NCBI GenBank assembly: GCA_029255685.2
Contig: CM055319.2
Span: 13,130,747-13,194,746, forward strand
Origin: Silene conica
Taxonomy: Eukaryota; Streptophyta; Magnoliopsida; Caryophyllales; Caryophyllaceae
Direction: 5' to 3'
DNA: 64,000 nucleotides
Positions 10,660 through 23,333 of this stretch are shown here, piece after piece (within the stretch, counting starts at the first letter, position 1; every line of letters starts with the position of its first letter). A program made the translations under genes and the position numbers. A model generated the notes under the pieces. That model saw only the letters and a list, made by a program, of their open reading frames with translations. It was not told the DNA's origin and ran no database searches.

Positions 10660-11460
10660 GCCAATGACAATGTCATTTTTAGATATATCACAACAATTGT
10701 TTTTAATGGAAAAACTATATCCTTCAATGTCTAACATTGCGACGGAGATAATGTTTTTAGAAAGTGACGGTACATAATAACAATTATTTAGACGTAGCTC
10801 ATATCCACTTGACAAGGCGAGAGTACAAGTCCCCTTTGAAGTGGCCGCTACCCTAGCTCCATTTCCTAGTCGGAGACCCACATCACCCCTGTCGAGCTTT
10901 TCCACTTCTCTTATACCCTGTAGACGATTACAAAGGTGAGAACCACAACCATTATCTAATACCCATGTTGAGTTGGAAGCATAATTTATGTCAATAACAA
11001 AGATTTCAGATGGAGAATTACCTAACGGAATAACAAAATCCTCTTGAATATGCCGTAAATATATTGGACAATTCCTCCTCCAATGTCCCATGCCGCGACA
11101 ATAGTAGCATTGACCCTTATTATGAAACTTTCTTCCCTTCTTTCTCTTCTTCGCAAGACTGTTATTGCGAGAATTCCCACTAGCTTTATCATACCTTCTT
11201 TATTTTAAATATAAAGCATCCATTTCTTCATTAAGCTCATCTATATAAGCCATGCCGAGTAATGGGCCCTTAGGCTGTGGGAGAGAAGTGCTGAAGTTAA
11301 CGTTGTCATCCGGACCTGTTCCGAAATGAAGTTCTCTAGTAGTATAAAGGTTGTTATGGGTGCAAATTTCGTCAAAAACATTGTGACAAGAATCAATAGT
11401 GATAGGTGCGATGGGGTTGGATGAGTCCATTGCGGTTAAGAAACTAAAAAACGGAAATGA
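10660..11460 (-). pseudogene. Copia gag/nucleocapsid and protease remnant
   Basis: The zinc knuckle region ends GHWRRNCPIY and is followed by a protease-like block with STWVLDNGCGSHLCN and YYVPSLSKNIISV. The upstream piece begins MDSSNPIAPITID. The same order (zinc knuckle, DTGCSSHLCN, YYVPSLSKNIISV) appears in the copia element at 24160-24550. This is a broken fossil and the 3' part of the element is missing. Confidence 0.8.
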
Positions 11461-12358
11461 AGGAAATAAATTAACATTTATCATTTTATATATTTATATA
11501 CTTGTAAAACATTGGAACAAGTTGAACATTTACTTAATGATCTCTTACCCAATTAAGTAAATGATTCCGAGACCCAAATCTATACTAACTCGGGCAAGGT
11601 GTAGCCGATTCATCCCTTGTTAATATAATTCGGTGCGTTAACTTTTAATCAGTTCTACATTAGAACTCCCGGTCGATAAAATTACATTAATTCTTATCTT
11701 TATCCCGAACTTATTGCAAATAAGGTTTCGAATACCTTCGTTAAGATCGACCAAATTTCAAAAGTGTAATCACATTACCCCACTTACCCAACGTAACAAG
11801 TTTAGTACCCCGGTGTAGCCGAGCTCACTTCCTTGTGAAGAAGGGAGTCATGGGTTCTTTACTTTTTGGTAAGGCTAAGTCTCAATCTTTTAATACGTAA
11901 GAGATCTTGTCAATTTAATATCTATCTCCTTTAAGTGAACTAAGTCAGTGAATTATCGATAAATGGATTGACACGGAGGAGGACTCGAAACTCAATATGC
12001 ATGTCATGGTTATGGCGTTTTGGCAATGCATGCAACATATTAAACAAATGCAAAGCAAAATAAATAAATTCCTAGTATGACCTTTCCTAAAAAAATGCAT
12101 AGTAAAAATTACAACTCGTAAATCAAATCATTTGGTCCCTAGGACTTCATAGCACGCCTTTCGAGGAACACCGTCTTGATCAGAACTCCATTCCAAGGTG
12201 CAAAGCCTTCGGGAAACTCCGGAATTATAATAAATTACAACTTTTCTATTTATGCATTATAAAAGGAAATCGTAATAAAAAGAATGATACGAGATCATAA
12301 TTAATTACAATCGAATCAATAACAACTTACATTTTGGGAATTATCGATTAACTATGGC

Positions 12359-13665
12359 TAGAGCTGGCAAAAGCTGACCCGACCCGAGTAACCCGACTCG
12401 AATTGCCCGAAAACCGACCTGATAACACCCGCTAAAACAATGAACCGAACCGACCTGGCCCGACCCGTGGGTGAACTGTCAACCGATATAACCCGAAATT
12501 GAATGAATCGAACCGACTTGTGACCCAACTGACCCGACCTGTAACCCGAATGAGTGTACAACCCGTTTTTGACCCGACATGACCCAACCCGACCCGACCT
12601 GTGAATGATTTATAACCCGATATGACCCAAACCGACTCTACCCGAATTGACTCGAATCTAATCCGACCAAATTTGATTTAATTAATATTCTGATTTTATT
12701 TTGCAACTTCAATTGTTTAAATCACACCTTACTTCCGTTTGTTCCAACTCCACAACCACCATAGTCCACAGGTATATATACTTTCTATATTTCCTATTTA
12801 ATCGTCTAATCATAGAATTATGCTAATATTTTGTTTCTTTGTTTATAAAAGCACTACTAATCAAACTCAACATTGTTACTAATAATATCATACAATTACA
12901 AGTGTCATAGAATTAATTCAATAACACTGTTTTCTTGCCTAAGATTGTTATGAGGTTGTACACTTGTATATGATCTAATGTAGCCTATCGTAACTTCCTA
13001 ACAAAATAAGCGGTTTTAGTTAGAGCTTTCGTAAAAGTTTGTAACGTTATACTGTCATTATACTGAAGACCCTTAGTCATATTGTCACCTTAAGTCATAC
13101 TATTAAATGTTACTATCAAATGAATTAGATTATAAATATTTCATAGTCTTAAACGCGAGTAGGCTCGATAATCTTCAATCTCAAGATTATAATTTACAAG
13201 TACTCTAGAAAATTAACTAAGTAATGAAGTTATATTTGGATCTGTTTTATACGATAATAGTGTAAAGCCACCTTACAGAAGATCGACTAAAGAATAACTA
13301 ATAAAGTTTAGGGTTTAGGGTTTAGGGTTTAGGGTTTGTGGAGTAGACATGTAAATTATGAACCGAACTCAAACCGATTAAATATTTTGACCCGTCACGA
13401 CCCGACCCACAAAACCCCGAACCGAACCGATCTCGACCCAATTATATATTTTGACCCGATATGGCCCGACCCATATAATGACCCGACGTAACCGAACCCG
13501 ACCCGACCTGAAACGAGCATGTTGCTGACCCGACTCGATAGCGACCCGACCCGACTCGAACCCGAACTGAAGAACAAATTGAACCGACATGACCCGGACC
13601 CGATATGACCCGACCTGCTTTGACCCGACCCATAACCGACCCGAGTGACCCGATTGCCACCTCTA
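12359..13665. mobile_element. Non-autonomous hAT-type DNA transposon (1307 bp)
   Basis: It is flanked by a perfect 8-bp target duplication ACTATGGC at 12351-12358 and 13666-13673. The ends are imperfect inverted repeats: TAGAGCTGGCAA on the left and TAGAGGTGGCAA when the right end is reverse-complemented. An 8-bp duplication with TAG-GTGGCAA termini is the hAT signature. Both subterminal regions (12375-12660 and 13360-13655) are packed with GACCCG/CGGGTC motifs, the type of subterminal repeat bound by hAT transposases. No transposase ORF is present. The centre is AT-rich and contains a short telomere-like array. It lies in the leader of the copia relic. Confidence 0.9.
13307..13337 (+). repeat. 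Interstitial telomere-like array (TTTAGGG)4
   Basis: Four perfect TTTAGGG units plus TTT. This is the Arabidopsis-type plant telomere repeat, placed inside the hAT element about 30 bp before its right subterminal repeat block. Confidence 0.95.
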
Positions 13666-14538
13666 ACTATGGCCATACTAAGACTAATTACATAATTCAA
13701 AATATACCAAATAAAATATGCCATTCATAAATTAAAATGCAGCATTATAATATGATCCAACATGTTCATTTTAATGCCAAATCGCCCTATTTAATTTTTA
13801 TTAGAAAAACATAATCCGGTTTTACGGGAATGCACAATTTTAACTATTAAAATGCTAAAATAACACATAAATCAATTTTATGTACAAATTAATTATCCTA
13901 ACACATTTTACGACTCAAAATTAGTCATTACTAAATTTGACTACTATTAGCTTGTTATTAATCAAATCGTTCATCTTTGGCTTTGAAATACATAACTTTT
14001 ATGTTATAAATCCAAATTAAATTACAATAAATTTTAAAATTTGAATTTCAATTTTTGAACATTCTGGAATATTACTTTAATACTCATAATTTCGAAAATC
14101 ATGGTTAAAATTTTCGAACCTATTTCGAGAATATTTAACTATTTTAACCAAAAATATACCTCTATTTATGCCATTTATCATATAAAATGTATAAATCATG
14201 CAATACAACTCATATTTGTACGAAATTTTACTTACTATAAGTAAAATGTGCATGTGAGGTCATATAAAAAATTCAAGGTCAGAAACTTTTCCTAGCTATT
14301 TTTAGTCCATTTAAGTCAATTTTAACTCTTAAAATGCATAAAAGTGACCTAAAGTCATATGAACGAACAACAAAAATCCCATAAATTATAAAAATAACCT
14401 AAAATTAATTTAGGACCAGAATATATAACATGCAAAAATTTTCGAGTGACATATCTCATAAATCACAAAATTTTAGTTTTATTTAAGTTACTTTAACTCG
14501 GAAAAACAATAACCGATTATGCATGCAAACAACCGATC

Positions 14539-14550
14539 GCTCTGATACCA
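14539..14550 (-). other. Copia primer-binding site (initiator tRNA-Met)
   Basis: On the minus strand this is TGGTATCAGAGC, complementary to the 3' end of plant initiator tRNA-Met. It lies two bases inside the LTR edge at 14553. Confidence 0.9.
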
Positions 14551-14552
14551 AT

Positions 14553-15788
14553 TGAAGGGTTCATAACTCATTTTAGTCAAACTAAATTAGTTATCATATT
14601 AACCTAGTGAAACTTATGCATGCATAACTAAATAAAAGAGATTAGAGAAGAAATCTTATCAATCTTACATTGAACTATTTCGGTCTAGGGCACAAGTAAA
14701 GACTCCTTCTTTACTTAGATCTTGAGCTAACAACAATGGTATGATCCTCCAAAGAGCCTCCAAAGTAGAAAGCCTTCAATAGAGATGCACCCAAGACAAA
14801 CTCACTTAAACTAATAGCTATTTTTGCTAGAAATCAACCACTAGAAACCTAGTTAGTAGATCTAATATTACAACTACTCTTTAGAAGGTGTAATGTTAAT
14901 TTTAGATCTTGTTTGTAGTAGGAGGGAGTCACAATTTATGGGAGAAAATGATGAACAAATTTCAGATTTTTCTCTCTCATAATTGCCTTCAAATTACATT
15001 GAATGAATTTTATCCATAGAGAAGAGAAAACACCTCTTTTGTTCTTCTCAATGGGGTGGCCGGGTATGGTGGGTTAGAGTGCCTAATGCATGGCCTCTCA
15101 AAAACATCAAATGCCCCCCACAATAAATGATGCTTAACATTTTATCACATAAAATGTTAATATGTAATTTTGTGGTGTGTGACATATCACACAGTCCATA
15201 TTACAAAATGGACGACAATCATTTTGTTTTGTGAATTTATCATGTGACAAATACCTTAAGCATTTTATTTATTTTATGGATTCAAGTTTAACTAATTAAA
15301 CATTAATTCATAAAATAAAATTAAGTAGTAATTTGTAATTACTGACATCCACTTAATAATTTTCCCGTGTCAGAATAATGCTACAACATTTGCATTGCAA
15401 AAAATCAATTCATTCTTATAATGTTGTTTCATAAACATCTAAATTTTTAGTAATAACATTTCAATTACTAAAACTGTATTTATAATCTTATTATAAATAT
15501 TTTCCTTATACAATTCATATACTAGGATCGAAATGACTAATATTATTATGCAGTCACTTTTCTTTTTTATTAAGAGAGTTGTCCTATAGGTGTGACCTAA
15601 AGGGATCAACTGATCACCACTGTCATACGACAATAATGTCAAACTCTAGCAACCCAATCATTACCGATTAATGTTGATCAGTTGACTATATTATGAAGAA
15701 TCAACCCTTGAGTATTCTTATTGGAGATTTATCAATGATATTTACTATTGATGTGATCGCACAACTGTGGAGGACACTTACTCCAACA
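14553..15788 (-). repeat. Copia 5' LTR (1236 bp)
   Basis: On the minus strand it begins TGTTGGAGTAAGTGTCCT and ends CCCTTCA, next to the primer-binding site. Its opening 18 bases resemble those of the LTRs of the second copia element (20440 and 41319), so the two belong to related families. The partner LTR is not in the window. Confidence 0.85.
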
Positions 15789-18700
15789 AACAATATATAT
15801 GTGAAGTTAAAAAATGTGATAGTACTTCATAACAAATAGAACTTAAAAATAAATAAATAAACTAATAATTTAACACCTTAATATTACACTTATAATGATA
15901 AGAATGATTATTTAGACATACAATATCCTCTCGCTGACGGGGTAAACAAAATATTAGACTTGAAATTTGACTCACAAATGTTGTCGTTCATCAAATATTT
16001 ATAACCAATTGATGATACATTTTATGACTTTTGAACGACTTCTTTTTTTATTATTATCAAATTTAATATATATACATAATATGTAGCAATATTTTATGAC
16101 TTTTAATCATCCTTTTTCATTATTAGCAAAATTAATATATACATAAATATAGAGGAGGGGGAAATGAAATTTCAAAGGTTTGCTTTAATTATTTGTTCCT
16201 TTTTATATATATATTTTTTTAGAAAATCTACCTTGCATGAGAACTGTTTAATCATTCTTTGCGTTGCCTTTTACGTATATATTATATTTATAGATTTATA
16301 TATATTCAATTTAATGAAATTATATCCAATTTAACAAAATTGAGCAATATTAATAAGACTTAAGAGAAAATTGCACATATAAACAATTTAAAATTAGAGG
16401 TATTTAATTTTATTTATCGTTGAACCTAATCTAATTTTAAGAAATTAAAAAGCCAATGTTTTAATGTTCAGTATGTTATTATCTTCCCTTTAAATTTACA
16501 AATTATTTATTACTTTGTAAACGATGTAAAATTAAAATTATGTGATATTTATTTATTACTTAAAATATCCTAACAATAAACGTCGAAATTTAAAATGTAG
16601 TATGAATTTTAATTTTTAATTGTTGTTTAATTTATCTAGAAATTAAAGGTAAAACTTAATCTTAGCTATGCTATTTGTATTTAATGTTTTAGAATTTTTT
16701 TTTTGTTTGTTCCTTTTAAATAAGAAATAATAATGTGACTTGCTAGGCTTCTAATGGTGAAATGAAATACTGTTGACTTGTTTTTTTTATTATTTTATTT
16801 TATATATTTATAGATAAATGAATTTCATATAATAAATTGATAGTTCATGTCACATTAAAAAAAATCATTTCACATTAAAAATTTTCATGACACATTCTTT
16901 TAGTTAGTCTTTTAATTAAATTTTATAGATTTAATTTATACATAAATATGGATCAAGGAGAAATGAAATGTGAAATGTTTGCTTTAATACACATAATTAT
17001 ATATTATAGTTTTATTACTTTTAAACATTATTTTTCATTCTTAGCGAGCTATAAAATTAGAGACTGTAAATGTTTATTTGAAGTTTAACATTTATACTTT
17101 TAAAAATTAAAAGGCTAATATTTAATGTTAACTATGTTATTATTTGCCCTTAAAATTTACAAATTTTTATTTGTTATAAACGACGTAAAAATTAGAATTA
17201 TAAGATATTTATTTGTTGTTTAAAATATTCTAACAATCAATATCGATATTTTAAATTTATTAGGATTTTTGATTTTTATTTTTGATTTAATTTATCTAGA
17301 AATTAAAAAAAAAGCCAAAGGTTAATGTTTGTTATGCTATTTAAATTTAATGTTTTAGGTTTTTTTTCTTTTTAAATAAGAAATAATGGTGTGGCTCCAT
17401 GTCATATTTAATAAGTGACGTGACTTTTTGTTAATGCTAGGTGACATTGTCTACGTGACATTTTAAATTAGCCTTTTAATAATATTGTATAGATGTGGTC
17501 ACTATTTAATTAAAAGCAATACGTATTTATCAAAAAATGTTCAATTTCTGTGTAGTAATTTCGTTATTTATCATTATTTGGTATATAAATGATTGATCTT
17601 GACTTCTTGAGATAAACTATACAAAGTTAATGCGTAAATGCTTAATATGTGTGTGAGTACACAAAATAACCTCAAGACAAGGATAATTGAGTGATTATTC
17701 ATTTAATGAAACACAAATTGTCATTGGCCACCATCCGTCACAAGGTGAAGACCGATAGCACCCCTTTCACAAAATGTAAGTGGCGTAACTCATAAAAATG
17801 CTCCATTTTCATCCATTTGTCTTCCCACTTGCGTGAGAGGAATACTATCCGTCTCCGGCTTATGACGGATAGTATCCGTTTTCAACAAGACTCTCTGTTA
17901 ATCAAATATACAAAAGTTCAAAGAGTCGGGAGGGCTAGCTCCTCCGGCATTAGTAGGTTTTTGTTAACTGAAAATAATCAAATTATCTAATATAGGTTTC
18001 TTAATATACTTGTAATTCTGTTAACTTTGATTAAATATGTCGAGACGAAGATCAAAGACGATAAGACATGGGAGCGACTCTTGTAGTTCTAAAATAACAA
18101 AAACATTATAATTATAATTAAATATGTGTCGGTATTAAGTTGATGATATTTTCATAAATATTTGTTTATTAAATGTTCAAAGTCGTAGTCTTTGACAACA
18201 ATAAAAAAAAGCCGATCACATTGTTTAATTAGTCATCCGATTCTTACATGCCATACGTGTCCAAATTCCAAAATCCCTCGTATTACAATTGCGCAGAAAC
18301 TTTATTGTTTTCGGATAGGTCACTTAGTTATTTACTCATTCTGGCCCGACCCGAAAGACAATTTTGTTTTACTCCCTCCGTTTTTTCTGTGATATTCTTG
18401 TGTTCGAGATTTATTGACTTTAATTTTTATAAAAATATAGTAGTTCAAAATTATATAAGTAAATTTAGTATGAAAAGATCTTTTATTTGAATATATATTT
18501 TATGTTAGATTTCTATATAGTTTAATAGATATTAAAGAGAAAATGGAGAATGTGGAAAAATAGAAGATATATACAAAAATTGAGAGTAGTTAACTAGTTA
18601 TTAGGATAATTTTAGCGAAATCTGGAATCATGAGGAGCCAATGATGGATTTACGGCGATGAAACTTTTGACGGGAAAAAATGGTGAGGAATTGAAGTAGG

Positions 18701-20439
18701 AAGGGCGTGGTAAAGCAATGAAGACTGAAGAGAGGTGAATAAAGTCACGTGTAAGACGCCGCAACGCACGGGACGGTGGTTTTTATTTCAAGAAAGAAAG
18801 AGTCAACCTTCTTTTTGACCTTTTTTTTTTTTTTGACGAAACTACCTTTTCCTATTTTCCCCTTTCTTTATTTTTCTTTCTTACACTGATGTAGTAAATG
18901 ACGCTTTTGTTTTCCAGTTTTGTTTTTCATTTTCACTCCATAACATATCACCAAAATTTTAGACTGACGGTCTCTCAATAATGAGAGACTTCTCACATAA
19001 TTGATTGATTATTTTTCTATTATATCTATTACTTAAGAGACGGTCTCTCACAAAACCTACTGATTTAAAATACTTCGTCCTTTTTTTTAAGTTCAATACG
19101 TAAATATTATTAATTTATCTTTGATACATGGAGTCGAACGAGTCGGGTCAAGTTTCAACCCTAAATAACGGATCATTTCGAGTCCATAATCAAGATTTAT
19201 GAGCCTTTGACCCTAAAAAATCGTGTCGGGTTAGATTTGTTTTAACATATCTAACTACAACCTTTCTAAATGACTCGTTTTATACCCGTGCATAAAATGC
19301 ACGTATATATAAATATATACATATATAATAAAATAAAATTCAAAAGTATATACTTTGAACTTATATACAGAGTACTGTATAATTTTTCGAGTTAAGATCG
19401 TCTTAGATTGAGACGATTTTTTCATATTTGATTAAAATAAAAGTGAAAACAGAAAAAAGCACATACAAAATAAAAAATACGATTGAAAATATAAATTTAC
19501 AATTTATTTATTTCGTCAATTTTTTTTATATTTCCGATCTAATAGGGAACTATAAATATTTATGAACAGTTTTCTGTTTTTTCTATTTTAATTATTAAAA
19601 ACTAATATTTTTTTCATCTACAAAATTAAACCCGTTAATGAATGAGTGGTATAAATTTTACAATCGTTGTAAATTAAAACAAAGAGGATAATAATGAGCA
19701 AGTATATGTTTACAAAATTAGCAAAAAGGAATGAAAAAAATTACTTTTCAACCCTCTATTTGACAATTTTTTTGTTGTAATTTTCTTTAATTTAGTAATA
19801 TTAATAATTAAAATGTAGACTTTAAAACTATGATTGATAGTTTGGAAATAAAAGAGTTGATAGTAAGTGGTGGGGTAGGCATGAAGGAAGATTTTTATTT
19901 TTCTAAAATTTAGGAACCAATAGAATTGCTCTAAATTCTATTCCTTTTATAGATAAGAGATTATGATATGTACCTTAATTGTTTTGGGGTTATAAAATCT
20001 TTTCATTGCCAAATGTCCCATAGTTCCTGACTTATCCTTAATATTTCTGCATAAAATAAACATAAAGAAATCTATGAAATGGAACAACTATACATTATTA
20101 TTTTTTTGTCCCAATTGTTTATCTGTTTTTTTTTCTTTATGAAGAGTATTGTATTCAAAGACGAAAAAATGAATAAAGCGAAGAAATTACTGTTGTACTA
20201 CCTTACACTACTGAGGCAAATTTTTATTTAAGACGGATCAAATATGATTATGTGAGATAAATAAGACAAATCTAGAGAATGCATGGTGAAATGTACACGA
20301 TTTGTCATATATACCCATGCAGGGTGATATTTGACTGTTTTAGATGTATCAGTCTCAAGGAAGAGTAGCTGTACACTTGTACCGCTAATCATGGTAACAG
20401 AGTCAAATTAAGCTCGAGGATAGATGCATGGTGTTACGG
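15789..20439. other. AT-rich intergenic region with diverged repeats and MITE ends
   Basis: No gene is supported. It holds a diverged direct repeat (16140-16760 and 16940-17400); a solitary Stowaway-like end near 18370 (ACTCCCTCCGTTTTTT) without a visible partner; palindromic GAGACGGTCTCTC motifs at 18966-19060, like the tips of small inverted-repeat elements; and a short stretch of GGGTC-rich sequence at 19130-19230 like hAT subterminal DNA. Reading frames are short and interrupted. Confidence 0.6.
16140..17400. repeat. Diverged direct repeat
   Basis: The block 16142-16760 recurs in order at 16941-17400. Both copies pass through CATAAATATRGA...GAAATGAAAT...GTTTGCTTTAAT, then AAATTAAAAGCCAATGTTTAATGTT, then TAATTTATCTAGAAATTAAA, and end in TTTAAATAAGAAATAATG. 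Indels separate the copies. No coding potential was seen. Confidence 0.65.
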
Positions 20440-21443
20440 TGTTGGAGCTAGTATCCTCAACAGTTAGTGCGAGTGTGCGACAACATGTATAAATCTCTTA
20501 AAGGAACACAGGGTGTACTTTGTATTTTAGCCAGTTGATTCACGTTTATCAATAACGATTGGCTTGCTAGAAAGTTTGACCTTATTATCATACAGATGGC
20601 GGTAATCAACTGGTCCCTAAGGGTCACACCTAAAGGATGTAATCTGAGAGATATGATTAGATGAAAATGTAATCATATTGATACCCTATACGACTAAACG
20701 GTTAGTCAATGTATTGATGATATAATTATTTAATACTGATTAAATAATATTAGCTAAGACGAATTAAAATGGTAATTCGTAATTAAATGTAAAATGTTAT
20801 ATTTAATTAGTGTGTAATGAAATTATTTAATATAGATTAAATAATTCAGTTAAATATAAACGGTTATATTTAATTGTTAAAATATAAATATACGATATTT
20901 ATAAAGATAAACATTGCACAGAAGAGAGCAGTGTAACCGATTTTATACAGATAAAATTCGATCCACTGAAGAATTTCGGCCAATTGGAGGTTGTTGCAAT
21001 TTCTAGTGATAGTTTAGGTAGACTCAAATACAGACTTGAGAAAACTTATCTAAACTAGGAAAGGTGGTTAAGAATTAAAGAATAAGAGTTATTCTAAGAT
21101 CGTAACACCTCGTCTTATAAATAACACCTCACGACAGTTGTAGGGGGAACGAGTTCCCACACAAACTTCTCCCTTCTGTCTCTAGCTTTCATCTTACACA
21201 AAATTAGAGATAATTTTGCAGTTTCTAGCTCAGGAAAGGATATTTCTCAGGACATCTTGGGTGCAACAATTAGAAGGATGTCTGTTTTGATATCTGATCT
21301 TAGGCCTTTGCAAGGACAGAAGGTTAATTCTTAATCTCAATCTTTGTATCTCGTATTTCGTTTATGACTATAAATTGTACCTTATAAATTCGTTATAATT
21401 CTACATATAAAGAATTGAGAATATATACAGATATTTTCCCACA
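20440..21443 (+). repeat. Copia 5' LTR (1004 bp)
   Basis: It begins TGTTGGAGCTAGTATCCTC and ends TTTTCCCACA, followed by AG and the primer-binding site. It matches 41319-42275 throughout, apart from about 45 bp around 20880-20925 that are absent from the right copy. Confidence 0.9.
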
Positions 21444-21445
21444 AG

Positions 21446-21457
21446 TGGTAACAGAGC
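21446..21457 (+). other. Copia primer-binding site
   Basis: TGGTAACAGAGC, one base from the tRNA-Met-type site TGGTATCAGAGC. The matching position after the right LTR (42278-42289) has the canonical form. Confidence 0.85.
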
Positions 21458-23333
21458 GTTAGGTTTACGAAATTTTATTTTTGTATGATTTTCATAAACG
21501 TTTTGAGAAAGAAAAAAAAACAACCGTCGCAATTTTCTTAACCGAGATATTTTTTTTGTGTTTTTCGTTTTCCTTTTTGATTTATTATTATTGTTGTATT
21601 AATCAGTTAAGATGACAAAATAATAAATTTGTAGATGTTTTAATTTAATAAGGATTGAGTTAAAACGTAAAAGGGAATCGTCTTGAATGTTCTTGAATGA
21701 AATAATTTGTTAAATAATCGTTCCCATGATAATCTTGATATTCGTCATAAAAGGTTAATTTGAATTGTTGAGATTATATCAATGTCTAATAAGGATTAGA
21801 TTTTGAATGTTATCGATCTTGTATTTTAGCAACCCGACATTATTTTTCAAGTTCACTTGTCCTAAAAATAATAATTCCCGGTACTGTTCACGGATTTTTT
21901 TTTTAAAAAAATTTTCCCGACCACATGTATTAAATAAAAAATATATTTGTTTTTTTTTTTTCGACCGTGCCATATTTTTATTATATAAGGATAATGTTAA
22001 TTATTGTTGTGAAAAAGTTCACAAGTTTTGATACCTAATTATTTTTAAACGATTTAAAATAATGTTGGATTAATTCATATTATACGATAATATGAATATG
22101 TTTGTTTGACTAATATAATGTGATTAATTACGGAATTATCACATAATTTAAGTCATTAAATGGTGGTTTGGGTAAATTACTCTACATAATTACGGAATTA
22201 TGTCTTGAAAGATTAATTTAATTAGTATGATGCATTATGTATTTTATATATTTTATATATTATATTATTGTTGAATGAATGAATGGATTTATTTACGTTT
22301 TTGCAATCAGTTGTAATTTGTAATACTTAGTGTGACCTTAGTAAATTATGTTTTCGTAATGAAAGAAACATAATTGGTGATATAATTATGAGATCTCGAA
22401 TCTCCTTTTCTCTTTAAATTATGTTTTTGGATTAAAATGTAATAATAGGATTATGCTTTGTAATCTTTTAAATGTAATTTAAGAAGACTAAAGATGCAGA
22501 TCGGAGAGCTCACTCCCACAATATGACCAATGTGGAACACCAAGAAGGAACATCAAGACAAGACAAGCTTCAAGGGTCCATTGCTGAATGTATTTCAAAG
22601 TTGTAATTTTTGTTGTTTTTGGTAGGACAGGCCACACTAGGACTTGTTTTACTTTCGTTTTTATTTCCGTTTTGCTTTTCATTCAAATGTTTTGCATCAT
22701 TTTTCCGCCTAAACCAAACCACCTGAGATTGCACGAAAATTGACTCATATAGTATATATGCTAGTCTGTGTCAACATACAGATGTCACACGTTTTTATCA
22801 TAAAGCCATCACCTTAGTTTATTCATTCTCGCATGCTAGATATTTGTTCACTTAATTGAATTAAAATTAAAGATTATGAGATCTTTCTCTATAACCTAAA
22901 ATTGAGATTAGTCTTTTATAAGTCAAATTACTACGAATCCCTTCTTCGTCGCTAGACATATATGACCTTACTCTCTATATGACCCCTTCTACGTTGGGTA
23001 TGTAGTAGTTGTTGACTTATTATACCTCAACATCATTACCCTCGTACGATCTTGTGGTTGTGGTGGACTAAAGATAGAATTTAAAGAAATTTATCGACCA
23101 AGGATTCTAAATGTAAAATTAGCCAAGAGGTTGGCAAATCAATTTACTGAAATTGAGTCTTGGCATCATTTATATAGTTCTTGAGGAAGATCAATTATAT
23201 AACTGCTAAAGTCATCGCATTAAACTGTTTTTGCATTAGACTATTTAGAAAACGTTGGTATGCTTATTATGTTTTTAATTTCTTTTTTACAGTGTAGAAT
23301 TCATCTAAACAAAACAATAATACTGCAATTACT
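21458..23333 (+). other. Copia untranslated leader
   Basis: About 1.9 kb of AT-rich sequence between the primer-binding site and gag, with no supported coding region. Its first 100 bases recur after the right LTR (42276-42377). Confidence 0.7.

Larger units (their letters stand above)
10657..15788 (-). mobile_element. Ty1/copia LTR retrotransposon, 5' part only
   Basis: A minus-strand copia relic with 5' LTR 14553-15788, tRNA-Met-type primer-binding site 14539-14550, a leader of about 3 kb (interrupted by the hAT element 12359-13665), and a gag/protease remnant at about 10660-11460. The remainder of pol is absent; the Tat element occupies that side. Gag and protease resemble, but are clearly distinct from, those of the copia element at 20440. 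The copy is a truncated, degenerate fossil. Confidence 0.85.

Noticed and set aside
13378-13724. Overlapping minus-strand ORFs rich in Gly/Ser/Val/Arg
   Set aside because: They are translations of the GACCCG subterminal repeats of the hAT element, not genes.
19280-19305. CCCGTGCATAAAATGCACG hairpin, like a Helitron 3' end
   Set aside because: No CTRR terminus follows the hairpin and no TC-start was found to pair with it.
20390-20405. TGGTAACAGAGTC just before the copia LTR, like a primer-binding site
   Set aside because: It is 40 bp outside the LTR, the flanking bases do not match the leader, and one short match may be chance.
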